NCBI GenBank assembly: GCA_900541965.1
Contig: UQLN01000016.1
Span: forward strand, 1-64,000
From: an uncultured Parabacteroides sp.
GTDB lineage: Bacteria > Bacteroidota > Bacteroidia > Bacteroidales > Tannerellaceae
DNA length: 64,000 bases
Direction: 5' to 3'
Part shown: positions 8,546 to 17,888 of the stretch, piece after piece
Layout of the letters: each line of letters starts with the position of its first letter
How positions within the stretch are numbered: the stretch's first letter is position 1
Notes under the pieces: model-generated
The model's database searches: none
What the model was told of the DNA's origin: nothing
Seen by the model: only the letters and a program-made list of their open reading frames with translations
Program-made: the position numbers and the translations under genes

Positions 8546-8836
8546 TTATTCTTCTCCTGCTTTTGTATTAATCCGCTTCAGCAATTGTTTGCCAGGTTTA
8601 AATTTGACACTATTGCGTGGGAGGATAAGGCAAGGAGTCCCAGTTCGGGGATTTCGTCCGGCCCGTGAAGCCTGTTCCCACAGTTGAAAAGTTCCAAATC
8701 CCTGTAGCAGCAGTCCGTTGCCATCTACAAGTTCTTCGCCTACTATAGAGATAAAAGCGTCAAGATGTCTTTGGCATTCTCTTTGTGAAACAGACAGTTT
8801 TTTAGAAAGTTTCAATAATAAATCACTTTTATTCAT
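8546..8836 (-). CDS. HU-family DNA-binding protein
   Basis: A 96-residue HU/IHF-like protein: helical N-terminus (MNKSDLLLKLSKKL...), a GFGTFQLWEQASRAGRNPRTG beta-arm region matching the HU signature GFGTF-x(n)-R-x-G-RNP-x-TG (about residues 47-66), and a basic C-terminus. It would bind and bend DNA in the nucleoid. It is the last gene after the fimbrial subunits, 120 bp downstream and separated by a strong hairpin, so it may be partly co-transcribed with them. One of many HU paralogues expected in such a genome. Confidence 0.92.
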   Translation of the reverse strand: MNKSDLLLKLSKKLSVSQRECQRHLDAFISIVGEELVDGNGLLLQGFGTFQLWEQASRAGRNPRTGTPCLILPRNSVKFKPGKQLLKRINTKAGEE

Positions 8837-8861
8837 ATGTATGTCCCCCTTTGTAAAACAT

Positions 8862-8921
8862 CGGCTGTGCCGGAGTACCTTCCTTTTCCCTGTACACTAC
8901 AGGCAAGTTCCGGCACAGCCG
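8862..8921 (-). terminator. Long hairpin between fimbrial subunit gene and HU
   Basis: CGGCTGTGCCGGA and TCCGGCACAGCCG give a perfect 13-bp outer stem; the 34-nt loop contains a second hairpin CCTGTA/TACAGG. No strong T run follows on the minus strand, so it may be an attenuator or mRNA-stability element rather than a full terminator. Confidence 0.55.
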
Positions 8922-8956
8922 TAATTAATTCTATCAGAATAGCTGCGTCAAATGCC

Positions 8957-11188
8957 TTATGGTGCAGCCGGAGCTGACGTTACTACCGTTACCTCCAATG
9001 TATTTGCACTATTCAGCTTATTGGTAAAAGTTATCCGGCCATCTGTTTTCGCAGTGGTATCCATACCTGTTGCATCTGATATTTTGCAGGTCAGTACCGT
9101 TTGAACCTTCTTGGTGGAAAGTTCGGTAACAACCGGTTCACCCTCAATAGCCAACCAGGTAGAACCACCGGAAATTGCAGGGGTTACTCCTTTCGGTGAA
9201 ACCACTTTCAATGTGAACGTATTATTTGCTACACCCTCCAAGGTCACTTTCTTGGCAGACTCGTCAAATGTATTGTTCGCATTGCCTCCATTTCCAAAAC
9301 TGCTTGCTGCAAGGGCGTCAATAACTCCAGCCGTCACTAATTTTACAGTAACAGTTGTTTTCTGTTCAGACAGTGCTGATGTAAAGTCTACTGTTGCAGT
9401 GGTTCCTTCCGGTTGTGCACTCGCCAATGTTAAGGTATAATCACCTTCAGCAGTAGCAAGCGAAGCCGCATCCAAGTTCAGCCATGAAGTAGCTGCGGTC
9501 GCCACAGCAGCCGTACTGCCTGAAACAGCTGTTGTAAATGTCGGAGCAGCGATATGTAATTTCACATCTTGATTTGCCACATTATACATGGTCACTACAT
9601 TTGTTTTAGCATCGAATGTACTGAAACCGGCATAATCTCCTGCCAAAGAAATAACAGGCGCACCTGCCGGAACAACAACAATGTCTTTTGTTCTGCCGGT
9701 AATCTTGCTCTTAAAGCTGATTGTTGCCTGAAGGACTTTCGACATATCTGTTATTTTAGTTTCATCCACTTTATAAGTATAGGTAGAATCTATTGAAGCT
9801 GATTTCGTTACACGAGTATCTTTTACCAACCAGGGTTCCGAACCTTCTTTGAATGTGATCGTTTCTTCCAATTCGCTGCTGGAAGACAAGTCGAATGAGA
9901 ACTTGCTGTTACTACCGGCTTTTGCCAATATCATGACATTCCCATTATCCAACACTTCCGCGTTTGCAGTTCCTGCAGTAATCAAAGTAACAGGATTTGC
10001 ATCCAGTTCATTATTTTTATTCGGGTCATATTTATCCACCTCGCCTTCATCGTTCCATTCGTCCACTTTCAGTTCGAAATCCAGATGGTAGGTATCCGCT
10101 TTGGTGATGGCAATCGTATAACGATGGTTATGCGATACCTCAATATAGCTACCCACACCATTCACTTCCTGCTTGAAAGGCACTTTGTAAGATACATCCA
10201 GATTTTCGGTTTTATTGGCTGCATACTTTCCTTTCAGAACCAGATAGCCTTCGTCATCTTTTGGGCTTGGCCATACATAAAAAGCACCTTTGGTTGTAGC
10301 GTTGCCTTCTACTTGTGTGGCGGCATCGACTGCACGCTCCGGATAAGTTATCAGGTCGGCAGGAGCTGTACCCCATGCTTTAATTGGGAATAAGCTTGAA
10401 CCCTTCCGTCCGTTCACCATAGAAACACTTTCGAGTGTAAATTTGGACTCTTCGGCATTGTTCACCACATCAAAACGGGCTACCATACGGTTCAGCTTAA
10501 AGCTCAACTGAGTACGTGCGGAAGAAGAGAAATCGGTCAGGTCTACCGGAGTCGTATAATAACCAACCATAGGAAGCGGGGTATTCAGTATATCGTCTTC
10601 GGCATTTCCTGCCGGGTCTATCAGGCAGCTATGCAGTTTCAGAAAATCGGCTTCGGTTGGAACGCCTGCTGTTACTACATTTTCCAAGGCTCCGGGAGCT
10701 GTTTGGGTAATTGGTTGCCAAGTGGTGTATTCTGTTACGGCACCACCACCATCTGTTGTATACAGCTTGGTACGGTTCACAACGCAATAGAGTTTCACAT
10801 ACAGGCCTTTCGACAATTTCAGCAAAGCGGTAGACATGCTATTATCCGCATCAGATGTGGTCAGATTGAAGCTATGCGCCCAATCTCCTGGCACAGTAGA
10901 GGCGTCGTCACGGTAATAATAAAGCTCTTGGAAGGTATAACCGGTCGCTTCACTCTCCGAACCGAAAACATAAATATCCAATGAACGGATGTAGTTTTCT
11001 TCTTCTGTTGCAATAGGAACTTTTGTCTTGACTGTACTCAGCTTATTCTTGAAGCTGAGCAGCACCTCGCGACGGCTACCGTCACTCCCCTCACCGTCTC
11101 CGGTTGCCGGAGTTACGAGGTTCTCACTGGAACAAGCCGTTAATAAAAGGCTTGCGGCGAGACATGATAGGGTTTGTTTTATATTCAT
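8957..11188 (-). CDS. FimA/Mfa-like fimbrial subunit lipoprotein with long C-terminal extension
   Basis: A 743-residue lipoprotein: signal peptide MNIKQTLSCLAASLLLTAC with lipobox cysteine at residue 19, then about 400 residues resembling the P. gingivalis FimA-type fold (early SLDIYVFGS strand, RMVARFDV, HNHRYTIAITKAD near the end of the pilin portion). The remaining ~330 residues are repeated beta-sandwich-like segments (AAPTFTTAVSG...TSWLNLDAAS, VVSPKGVTPAISGGSTWLAIEG). The start at 11188 removes six unlikely residues. It is the second large subunit of the minus-strand fimbrial operon. Which subunit is tip or stalk cannot be decided from sequence. Confidence 0.82.
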   Translation of the reverse strand: MNIKQTLSCLAASLLLTACSSENLVTPATGDGEGSDGSRREVLLSFKNKLSTVKTKVPIATEEENYIRSLDIYVFGSESEATGYTFQELYYYRDDASTVPGDWAHSFNLTTSDADNSMSTALLKLSKGLYVKLYCVVNRTKLYTTDGGGAVTEYTTWQPITQTAPGALENVVTAGVPTEADFLKLHSCLIDPAGNAEDDILNTPLPMVGYYTTPVDLTDFSSSARTQLSFKLNRMVARFDVVNNAEESKFTLESVSMVNGRKGSSLFPIKAWGTAPADLITYPERAVDAATQVEGNATTKGAFYVWPSPKDDEGYLVLKGKYAANKTENLDVSYKVPFKQEVNGVGSYIEVSHNHRYTIAITKADTYHLDFELKVDEWNDEGEVDKYDPNKNNELDANPVTLITAGTANAEVLDNGNVMILAKAGSNSKFSFDLSSSSELEETITFKEGSEPWLVKDTRVTKSASIDSTYTYKVDETKITDMSKVLQATISFKSKITGRTKDIVVVPAGAPVISLAGDYAGFSTFDAKTNVVTMYNVANQDVKLHIAAPTFTTAVSGSTAAVATAATSWLNLDAASLATAEGDYTLTLASAQPEGTTATVDFTSALSEQKTTVTVKLVTAGVIDALAASSFGNGGNANNTFDESAKKVTLEGVANNTFTLKVVSPKGVTPAISGGSTWLAIEGEPVVTELSTKKVQTVLTCKISDATGMDTTAKTDGRITFTNKLNSANTLEVTVVTSAPAAP

Positions 11189-11292
11189 ATTTTTTTGTTT
11201 TATCAATTGTTTTATTGATAGGATGTAACCGGTTTTTCAATTTACCGGTTACACCTTATGAAAGACTTATTTCTGTTATCACAGGTTATTTA

Positions 11293-14136
11293 TCAATCAG
11301 TTCTACTAATAGTGAACACTTCATTCTGACCGGTAACTGCATTACCGATTGTTACAGTTATCGGATTTGTATCAGTCTTATTTGCTGCTGTAGCTCTAAT
11401 GAATTCCACTACAGCTTTACCACTATCATCCAATACTGCAGGATTAGCAGCTCCTCCAGCTAACCAAGTATTTGATAAATCAGAATAAGTAATCGTCGAA
11501 CCTTTATAACCACTGAACTCAAGTTTAAAACCTCCATATTCACCCAATGTAGTTGCATTAGCTGTTATTGTTGAACCAGTTATAGTTACTGCACTTAAGG
11601 CATCATTATTCTTAGATACTGTTGTTGCCGGATCCAACCAAGTAATTGTCAATTTAGCCTGACGGTTATTATCCGAGATATTTTTTACAATTAACTCCGT
11701 TGTAGTACCAGCTGGAATTTGTGTCGCATCGGTTACTTTAACTTCATATTCATCACCTGATTCAGTAACAGTCAAACCTGCTACAGCGTCAAATGAAGCC
11801 GCTTCAGTACAAGTCATTTTCACAAATACTTTGCTATCGTTTGCTTTGTACATGTCCACTGTTGCAGTTTGAGCATCAGTTATTGTTACAGCGCCATTAA
11901 ATGCACTACCTACACCTGTAGCTGCAACTGCCAAAACTGGAAGGCTTGCTGCCTTAGTCATAGTTACTGTAACTTTATCCGTCGGATCCAGTTTATTGGT
12001 GAATTCCAAATCGAAATTAGTATAAGTAGCTACAGAAGAATTCAAACTTACTTGGAAACTCCATACACCGGAAGCCTCTGTTCCTTCTCCAATAGTCAGC
12101 CATTTGTCTGTAGGAAGAGTAACGTCCACACCTTGAGGAGCTGTGATTGTCAAAGTATAATTATTTGTACTCAATGCATCAATATCAGTCTTAACCGTAT
12201 ATGCAGCATCAGCACCTGTTATTGTAGCATAAGAGGCAACATCAGCACCTAACGCAACGCCCAATTTAGCAGCTACAGCTGTAACAGTAATTTTATTCTC
12301 TGCTGTTGTTTCTGCACTGTTCTGGAATTTAATATCATAAGTGTTTCCATTTGTTAATGCTGATTTAATCTTGATTTTAAACGTTGTGTAGAAACCTTCT
12401 GTCACTCTATCTGCTTCAAGTTCTTCAAATTCCGAAGGTAGAACAACTGTAGTACCTTCGATACACATCGCTTTTACGTAGATATAGCCACCTACTACAT
12501 TATACATATTGGCTGTTATTGCAGACGGATCAGTAGTAAAATCAATTTCATTACCAAGGCTGTTTTGTGCTGTTGCAGCCTCCAATTTAGGTGCAGCTTT
12601 CGGACCGAAGAAGGTCAAAGTTGTCCATAATGCAGGATCATAAGAAGCAGCTTCGTTGATGAAAGTTACATCTACAGGTAATTCGCCTGTTGCACCTGTT
12701 GCGGTCAGTTCAAATGTAGAGTACCATACGCCATCCACCTCTTTATAGGTAGGAGCAGCAACTGTCAACCAGTCCGGAGACGCTGTTTTTGTTGATGTTA
12801 CAGATTTCTCTGCACGTACTTTACCTGTTGCGGCAACAGTCATTTTAAATGTTTTACCATCTACTACTGTAAATTGAGTTTTTGAACCTGCGATAGCAGT
12901 CGGAAGCTCACCTGCTGTACCCTCAAATATCGTTGCCGGGTCTTTGTCTACATCAAATACAGGTGAATCGTTGTCCGGTTTGATACTGATACCACCACCG
13001 GAGGTCCAGTCTACTACTTCAAATGTACCATAAATAGCAGCCTGGGAAACATCGCTGATATGCAGTTTATAACGGCTGTTTGCTTTAATTTCTATAGGTG
13101 TAGTAGTATTTGTTGTTTCATCCGTTTTTGCAATAGGAACCTGATAAGTTACCGGAACCTGCTGGTTTGTAGACGGGCTCTTATACGTACCTGTTATTAT
13201 CAATTCGCTGGCATCGTCCGATAGCCCCGGATAAACATAAATGGCACTTTCTGTAGTTCCTTTATTTGCATTTGTCTTGTCATCATATTTAACGGCCGTA
13301 TAAGTCATTAAATCTGTAGCCGGAGTTGCTACCGGAGAAAGAGCGGCTCCCCAGATTGAAGCATTCTTACGGGCATTGGCAATCGTAATTGTTTGAATTG
13401 TCAGGTTTGAAGTTGAAGTGTTATTATCAATATCGAAACGGGCCATTGCACGGCGTAAAGTAATGTTTACTTTTGATACGCTTCCGCTTATCTTTGTTTT
13501 ACCTTCTCCTTTCATTAAAAGCGGAGTTGCAATAATATCTGTAGCCGCTGTTCCCAAATTTTTAGTATAAGCAGCTTTAAATGCAGCTTCTGTTGTTGCA
13601 GCAGCCGCATTATTTATAGTACCTGTGGTAGGATCGGTTACTACCGGAACCAAAGCAGGCTGTTCCGTCACTCCGTCTGCCGCATAGAGTTTTCCGTCTG
13701 CTGTTGCACTTTTGCCATTATTTGCAATACACAACAGTTTAATGTAAGGAAGCCCTTTCAACTCATTCGGATAAATAGAAGCTTTCCAGCCTGTACCGGA
13801 TGCCTGTTTTACAAAGTCTGTCGGGTTCAAAGTACCAGGAGTCGTTGGAGGGGTAAATGGAACTCCTTCTGTCCAGGTTTCCAGGTAGTAGTAAGTTCCA
13901 TCTGCTGCATCAGATGCAAAAAGATATACCTGAAGACCACTTATCTCACTTTCCGCTTCCGAAGCAATAGGTGCTTTGGAGTATTCCTGGCTTTCGCCCG
14001 TGTTGTCAAATTGAAGCTGGATTTCACTAAGACCCGCACTGCCATCACCGGAGCCGTTCCTTGTGTAATCATCATTTGAACAACTTGCCCCCAAACCGGT
14101 TATGGCCAGAAGCATCATTAAATTTTTCACGTTCAT
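11293..14136 (-). CDS. Very long FimA/Mfa-like fimbrial protein
   Basis: A 947-residue lipoprotein with signal peptide MNVKNLMMLLAITGLGASC. The first ~380 residues follow the FimA-like pattern (ISGLQVYLFAS, LRRAMARFDIDN, NSRYKLHISDVS, FEVVDWTSGGG). The C-terminal ~550 residues consist of roughly five tandem beta-sandwich-like modules of about 100 residues with recurring elements (MYNVVGGYIYVKAMCIE, MYKANDSKVFVKMTCTE, DKWLTIGEG, NTWLAGG), far longer than a classical FimA. It is probably a surface-exposed fimbrial or adhesin subunit. The start at 14136 gives the signal peptide without an odd eight-residue extension. Confidence 0.82.
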   Translation of the reverse strand: MNVKNLMMLLAITGLGASCSNDDYTRNGSGDGSAGLSEIQLQFDNTGESQEYSKAPIASEAESEISGLQVYLFASDAADGTYYYLETWTEGVPFTPPTTPGTLNPTDFVKQASGTGWKASIYPNELKGLPYIKLLCIANNGKSATADGKLYAADGVTEQPALVPVVTDPTTGTINNAAAATTEAAFKAAYTKNLGTAATDIIATPLLMKGEGKTKISGSVSKVNITLRRAMARFDIDNNTSTSNLTIQTITIANARKNASIWGAALSPVATPATDLMTYTAVKYDDKTNANKGTTESAIYVYPGLSDDASELIITGTYKSPSTNQQVPVTYQVPIAKTDETTNTTTPIEIKANSRYKLHISDVSQAAIYGTFEVVDWTSGGGISIKPDNDSPVFDVDKDPATIFEGTAGELPTAIAGSKTQFTVVDGKTFKMTVAATGKVRAEKSVTSTKTASPDWLTVAAPTYKEVDGVWYSTFELTATGATGELPVDVTFINEAASYDPALWTTLTFFGPKAAPKLEAATAQNSLGNEIDFTTDPSAITANMYNVVGGYIYVKAMCIEGTTVVLPSEFEELEADRVTEGFYTTFKIKIKSALTNGNTYDIKFQNSAETTAENKITVTAVAAKLGVALGADVASYATITGADAAYTVKTDIDALSTNNYTLTITAPQGVDVTLPTDKWLTIGEGTEASGVWSFQVSLNSSVATYTNFDLEFTNKLDPTDKVTVTMTKAASLPVLAVAATGVGSAFNGAVTITDAQTATVDMYKANDSKVFVKMTCTEAASFDAVAGLTVTESGDEYEVKVTDATQIPAGTTTELIVKNISDNNRQAKLTITWLDPATTVSKNNDALSAVTITGSTITANATTLGEYGGFKLEFSGYKGSTITYSDLSNTWLAGGAANPAVLDDSGKAVVEFIRATAANKTDTNPITVTIGNAVTGQNEVFTISRTD

Positions 14137-14219
14137 TGTTGTAAATTTTAAGTGATACATGTTATTTGTTAAAAAATATCTTCTGTTACAAAAGGATTTT
14201 ATCCTTCCGCTCTTTTCAT

Positions 14220-15194
14220 TTATCCAAGAATTCCACCTTCATCCCAGTCGGCGGCTTTCGCCTGCGTTACTACGATGCGGTCTTCATATACCGTAACCAG
14301 AATATCGAACTCCTGCTCCATATTGACATCCATGTCCATCGGTAGTTTGGAGAAATACAGATTCAAGTCCAAATCCCTGATAATCTGCTTATCATCCCGC
14401 CAAAGGCTCCATAACTGATGTGTCCCGCTGGTATAACGGAAAGTAACGAACTCGCCGGTTACCTCCCTGTCGAAATTCATCGCCGCCCTTGTCTCATGGT
14501 AGGTGATCGTTCCCTGTATACGGGGTATCGTATAGATGCCATCACCTGCCGGAGTGGAGTTTTCCCACTGTCCGGTAAAACCGTAGACGGCAGGAATCCC
14601 TTTCAGGCGCATTTTATAAGTTCCTCCTTCGGGTGGAGCATCCGCCATCCACATCACCGTTACGGAAAGCACCGCATGGGCATGCGAAAGGTATACCCGC
14701 TGATGAAACGTAACTCCGTCTTCCACTTCAAAAGAAACAATTCCATAATAGAGCCGCCCCGTGTTTCCACGAAAGCCCGGCGGAACGCCTTCCGTCACGG
14801 CTGTAATCGACATTTCACTCAAGGCAGACTCGCTGCCGGTATCCACTTCAACTGTGCTTTTCGTTTCATCCCCGAGGTTCCCCCAAAGAACCATCGTATA
14901 GTGTCCCGGAGGCAGATTGCCGCTCCATCCGTCCACACTATCCTTACGGAGCGTTTCGGTTGCCAGCAATTTGCCTTTGCTGTCGAAAAGAAACTGCCTC
15001 AGGTTATCCACATAAACAGGCAATACATTTTCCATACTACTTCCGGCATACCAGTATTCCAACCGTGTGTTATACGGACAAACTCCCGGTTCATCTCCGA
15101 AAGAACAGGAAGAAAGAAAAACTGCAAGGAAGAAAACAAGCCAACAACCGCCTGCCCTCCCGTCCAACATCTTATATGTCATGCTCCTCCCCAC
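14220..15194 (-). CDS. FimB/Mfa2-family fimbrial anchor lipoprotein
   Basis: A 324-residue protein with signal peptide and lipobox (FLSSC near residue 30), then a Mfa2/FimB-like body: LRQFLFDSKGKLL, LPPGHYTMVLWGN (the PPGxYxxxxWGN strand typical of the family), a central beta-sandwich and a second domain ending in VYEDRIVVTQAKAADWDEGG. Members anchor the fimbrial shaft to the outer membrane and limit its length. It precedes the two large subunit genes. An internal ATG at 15182 is an equally good start. Confidence 0.85.
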   Translation of the reverse strand: MGRSMTYKMLDGRAGGCWLVFFLAVFLSSCSFGDEPGVCPYNTRLEYWYAGSSMENVLPVYVDNLRQFLFDSKGKLLATETLRKDSVDGWSGNLPPGHYTMVLWGNLGDETKSTVEVDTGSESALSEMSITAVTEGVPPGFRGNTGRLYYGIVSFEVEDGVTFHQRVYLSHAHAVLSVTVMWMADAPPEGGTYKMRLKGIPAVYGFTGQWENSTPAGDGIYTIPRIQGTITYHETRAAMNFDREVTGEFVTFRYTSGTHQLWSLWRDDKQIIRDLDLNLYFSKLPMDMDVNMEQEFDILVTVYEDRIVVTQAKAADWDEGGILG

Positions 15195-15245
15195 TTTATC
15201 ACCCTTTACTTACAGTATGTCTTCCCGTTTTAAATTTACCGACTG

Positions 15246-16790
15246 TTAATTCTCTCCTGTCAATTGCAAGTTCATCCTTGCTTTTTGAGGTTCCACCCCG
15301 ACAGCTTTCCGGAACCATGCCGCCGCAGCTTTGGCATCGCCTTCCATCAGGCAGAGCACTCCCATGTTATTCCATGCACGAGGGTCCGAATCCACTTTTT
15401 TCAGGTAATCCGAAGCCGACTGCAAATCACCTGTCAGCATCACGGCGGAAGCTGCATTTACATTTGCCACAACATCGTCGGGAAAATGGAATGCTGCAAT
15501 TTCATATACTTCCCGGTACTGGTCGGTTCCGGGACGATAATAACGTGCCACTCCGTACATCTCTTCCAAACTGAGTAATTCCGGGTGGGTATATATCAAA
15601 TTAACCGCCTCATTATTGGCTATTTTGCGGACATTATAACGGACTATCACCTCTATGCGCCGCAGTTTTGGGAAATAACGGTTCATCATATCCCGGTAAG
15701 GCACACCGCCTTGCAGTTCCATCAATAGCCTTTCCCTGCCATCAAATATTCCATAACGGCGTATAATGTCCAAAGCCGCTTCCCGGTAAGGCGGATTGCC
15801 TTCCCTCAGCAGGTTGATAAAACCTTCCCAATCCTCAGCTACCGACGACTGGTCTGTCAGACCTGCCGGAATATGATAGGTATTCCGTATGTAACTTGAA
15901 AAATGGTAAGAGCGGGATTTTGCCAGCCGCTCATTATCCGCGTAAGGACCATCCGGAGAAGAATATCCCCGGATTTGTATACGTTCCATTGTGGAAAAAT
16001 TGTTCTTAAGCAAAGGGCTCAGGATATTGTCTATCTTTTCGAGTTCCCGCCTGTTATTCTTGTAATCAGGATAAATTTCATCCCTGTTTATCGGATAATC
16101 GATGTAAAGGACCGCATTCTCGCTACGGTGCTTCCCTCCTTCTTCCGCATCCGGAGTAAGAAAAGACACCATGGAAATATACTGGTTCAAATCCGAACGG
16201 CTCCAAGTCACTTTCGGAAGGGAGGCTGCAGGGTGTATACGTTTCAGTTCTGCCTGCGTATATATAATTGTATTGGGTGTAGATTCGGGTGCATTCTTTA
16301 TGGCAAGGCTACGCTGTAAGGTGTCCACGGCAAGTACTTCCGCGTCACAGCATTCTTTGCTTTCCTGTTTTAGCAGCAACACAGCCTGGCGCATCCATGC
16401 CTGGTAAGGAACAGCCACCTGATAACGGACATTTTTAGACGGCCTCGTCCGGTTATCCCGAATCAGTATATACGGGCTGATCGCTTTCTCGGGAGACAGG
16501 TAATATTCCCTTCTGTCCTGACGGGCACGGCGGTTTCCACTGATCACCACCGGAGGAAGCGGCAGCAACTGTCTTTGCATGCCTTCAAGCATAGGGGTAA
16601 AAATCACAGCCGTTCCACCGCCTACACGCACTTCATTCAGGTCCATTTCTATATCCAGACGGAGGCTGTCGTTTCTCACAATGAACTGCTTGGGGACGAT
16701 ACGGATACCCTCAGCCCGACTTTCCTCCGGCAACAGACAGCATACAACTGCAAGAAGCACGTATATAATATGTAGTATTTGTTGTTTCAT
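15246..16790 (-). CDS. DUF3868 / OmpA-like fimbrial-locus protein with TPR end
   Basis: A 514-residue exported protein. After the signal peptide (cleavage near SRA, residue 26) comes a DUF3868-type N-terminal domain (IRIVPKQFIVRNDSLRLDIE), a middle OmpA/MotB-like peptidoglycan-binding-type segment (QIRGYSSPDGPYADNERLAKSR, about residues 270-290), and a C-terminal TPR-like region (SDPRAWNNMGVLCLMEGDAKAAAAWFRKAV). Such genes regularly sit with DUF3575 barrels at the head of Bacteroidales fimbrial operons and are thought to help attach or assemble fimbriae at the envelope; the precise function is unknown. Confidence 0.82.
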   Translation of the reverse strand: MKQQILHIIYVLLAVVCCLLPEESRAEGIRIVPKQFIVRNDSLRLDIEMDLNEVRVGGGTAVIFTPMLEGMQRQLLPLPPVVISGNRRARQDRREYYLSPEKAISPYILIRDNRTRPSKNVRYQVAVPYQAWMRQAVLLLKQESKECCDAEVLAVDTLQRSLAIKNAPESTPNTIIYTQAELKRIHPAASLPKVTWSRSDLNQYISMVSFLTPDAEEGGKHRSENAVLYIDYPINRDEIYPDYKNNRRELEKIDNILSPLLKNNFSTMERIQIRGYSSPDGPYADNERLAKSRSYHFSSYIRNTYHIPAGLTDQSSVAEDWEGFINLLREGNPPYREAALDIIRRYGIFDGRERLLMELQGGVPYRDMMNRYFPKLRRIEVIVRYNVRKIANNEAVNLIYTHPELLSLEEMYGVARYYRPGTDQYREVYEIAAFHFPDDVVANVNAASAVMLTGDLQSASDYLKKVDSDPRAWNNMGVLCLMEGDAKAAAAWFRKAVGVEPQKARMNLQLTGEN

Positions 16791-16806
16791 TCCGATAAAC
16801 CTGGTT

Positions 16807-17370
16807 TTAACGTAGAAAATACATAACAGAAAAACCGACGCGTGTCGGACCTATATAACTGCGTGTATAACTGCCTACCGATTCGGCACACTCGACACAA
16901 CGGTATTTCGTATAATCCATATAGGCATAGCCGGCACCGATAGTCGCCTCTATCCCCCAACGTTTGCCTATCGACCAATGGTAACCGTAGCTGATGCCTC
17001 CGCCATATAAATCTCCCCGGAGCACATGGTTTTCCAAAGAAGGAATAAACGGAATCTGCCCGATATTGAAATGTCCGTAATGCCCGTGGATTCCGACAAA
17101 ATGCCCTTCGAACTTCCGGCAAAACCAATAACGGATTTCCGGCTGCGCGAGGTAAAGGTTCAACTTCATATTGTTGGAAAATTTCCATGCGTTGTAAGCT
17201 CCCCAGATATCAATTGTGATCTGCTTGGCAATTCCCACTTCCACCCCCGCATTCGGAGTGGTGGTCCCCCAAAACAGAACATTTGTTTTGAGCGTTGTCT
17301 GCTGGCTATATACACTGAAAACGGAAAGATTTACCAGTAATAGCATTAGTATGTGAAATCTCCTATACAT
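16807..17370 (-). CDS. DUF3575 outer-membrane beta-barrel
   Basis: A 187-residue protein with signal peptide (ends near SVYSQ, residue 22) and a small beta-barrel pattern of the DUF3575 family: TTLKTNVLFWGTTTPNAGVEVGIAK, PEIRYWFCRKFEGHFVGIHGHYG, GGISYGYHWSIGKRWGIEATIGAGY, ending in an aromatic-rich strand. It is the first gene of the fimbrial operon; its start codon is only 26 bp from the inverted repeat of the invertible segment, so a promoter flipped into the right orientation would read straight into it. Its function in fimbriation is inferred from position only. Confidence 0.85.
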   Translation of the reverse strand: MYRRFHILMLLLVNLSVFSVYSQQTTLKTNVLFWGTTTPNAGVEVGIAKQITIDIWGAYNAWKFSNNMKLNLYLAQPEIRYWFCRKFEGHFVGIHGHYGHFNIGQIPFIPSLENHVLRGDLYGGGISYGYHWSIGKRWGIEATIGAGYAYMDYTKYRCVECAESVGSYTRSYIGPTRVGFSVMYFLR

Positions 17371-17396
17371 TACCCTTTTTTATTCTCTGTTTACCC

Positions 17397-17423
17397 GTTC
17401 CGTCTCTTGATAAGAGACGGAAC
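17397..17423 (+). repeat. Left inverted repeat of invertible segment (IRL)
   Basis: Arms GTTCCGTCTCTT and AAGAGACGGAAC around the asymmetric core GAT. Matches the reverse complement of 17889-17915 at 25 of 27 positions. The palindrome continues outward to 23-bp arms (17386-17434) through GTTTACCC/GGGTAAAC. Paired arms around a short core are the normal layout of a tyrosine-recombinase crossover site. Confidence 0.85.
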
Positions 17424-17888
17424 GGGTAAACAGATTTGGGCCATATATTACTGATAATAAATATGTTCCTCAGAAACAACGAGTATACAGGAAAGCATTA
17501 GGTAAACAGTTCGGGAAACAACGAAGCAGCTAAAGAAAGCAGAAGAAAAAGTATTTCTTTTTTGTAAGTATCAAAAAGACAACCAATAACACTGTTTTTA
17601 TTCTCATTTTTAGAATTACATTTCTGGCATGAAACAGGCAATTTACCTAAAAACAATCAAGAAACATTTAAGAATCAGTCCGTTATATTAGCTTGTAGAG
17701 GTAGAAAAGAAAAAATAAAGTGGACATAAGGAAAAATTGAAGTAGACGTTTTTTCCTTAAAAGGTGTATCAATATTCATTATCCCTTGAATATTAAGGGC
17801 ATTACATCTCCAAAAAGATGGTTTTTTTGTTGTAGGTTTAAAAAATGTTGCTACATTTGCAATGTTTTAACAAGCTCAAATATCGCTT
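17424..17888. other. Invertible promoter segment of the fimbrial operon (OFF orientation)
   Basis: A 465-bp non-coding, A+T-rich segment between the two inverted repeats, next to a tyrosine recombinase gene and upstream of the fimbrial operon. Its one strong promoter (17830-17860) points right, away from the fimbriae; inversion would make it read left into the DUF3575 gene. I see no open frame of note inside it. Confidence 0.78.
17830..17860 (+). promoter_or_regulatory. Promoter inside the invertible segment
   Basis: TTG at 17830-17832, a 19-nt spacer, then TACATTTGC at 17852-17860, a full match to the Bacteroidota -33/-7 promoter. In this orientation it fires toward the right repeat and the 3' end of the convergent recombinase gene. 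Confidence 0.75.

Noticed and set aside
14418..15233. 271-codon plus-strand ORF opposite the fimbrial anchor gene
   Set aside because: The composition is that of a shadow frame with many Arg/His/Cys; the minus-strand gene has a lipobox and family motifs.
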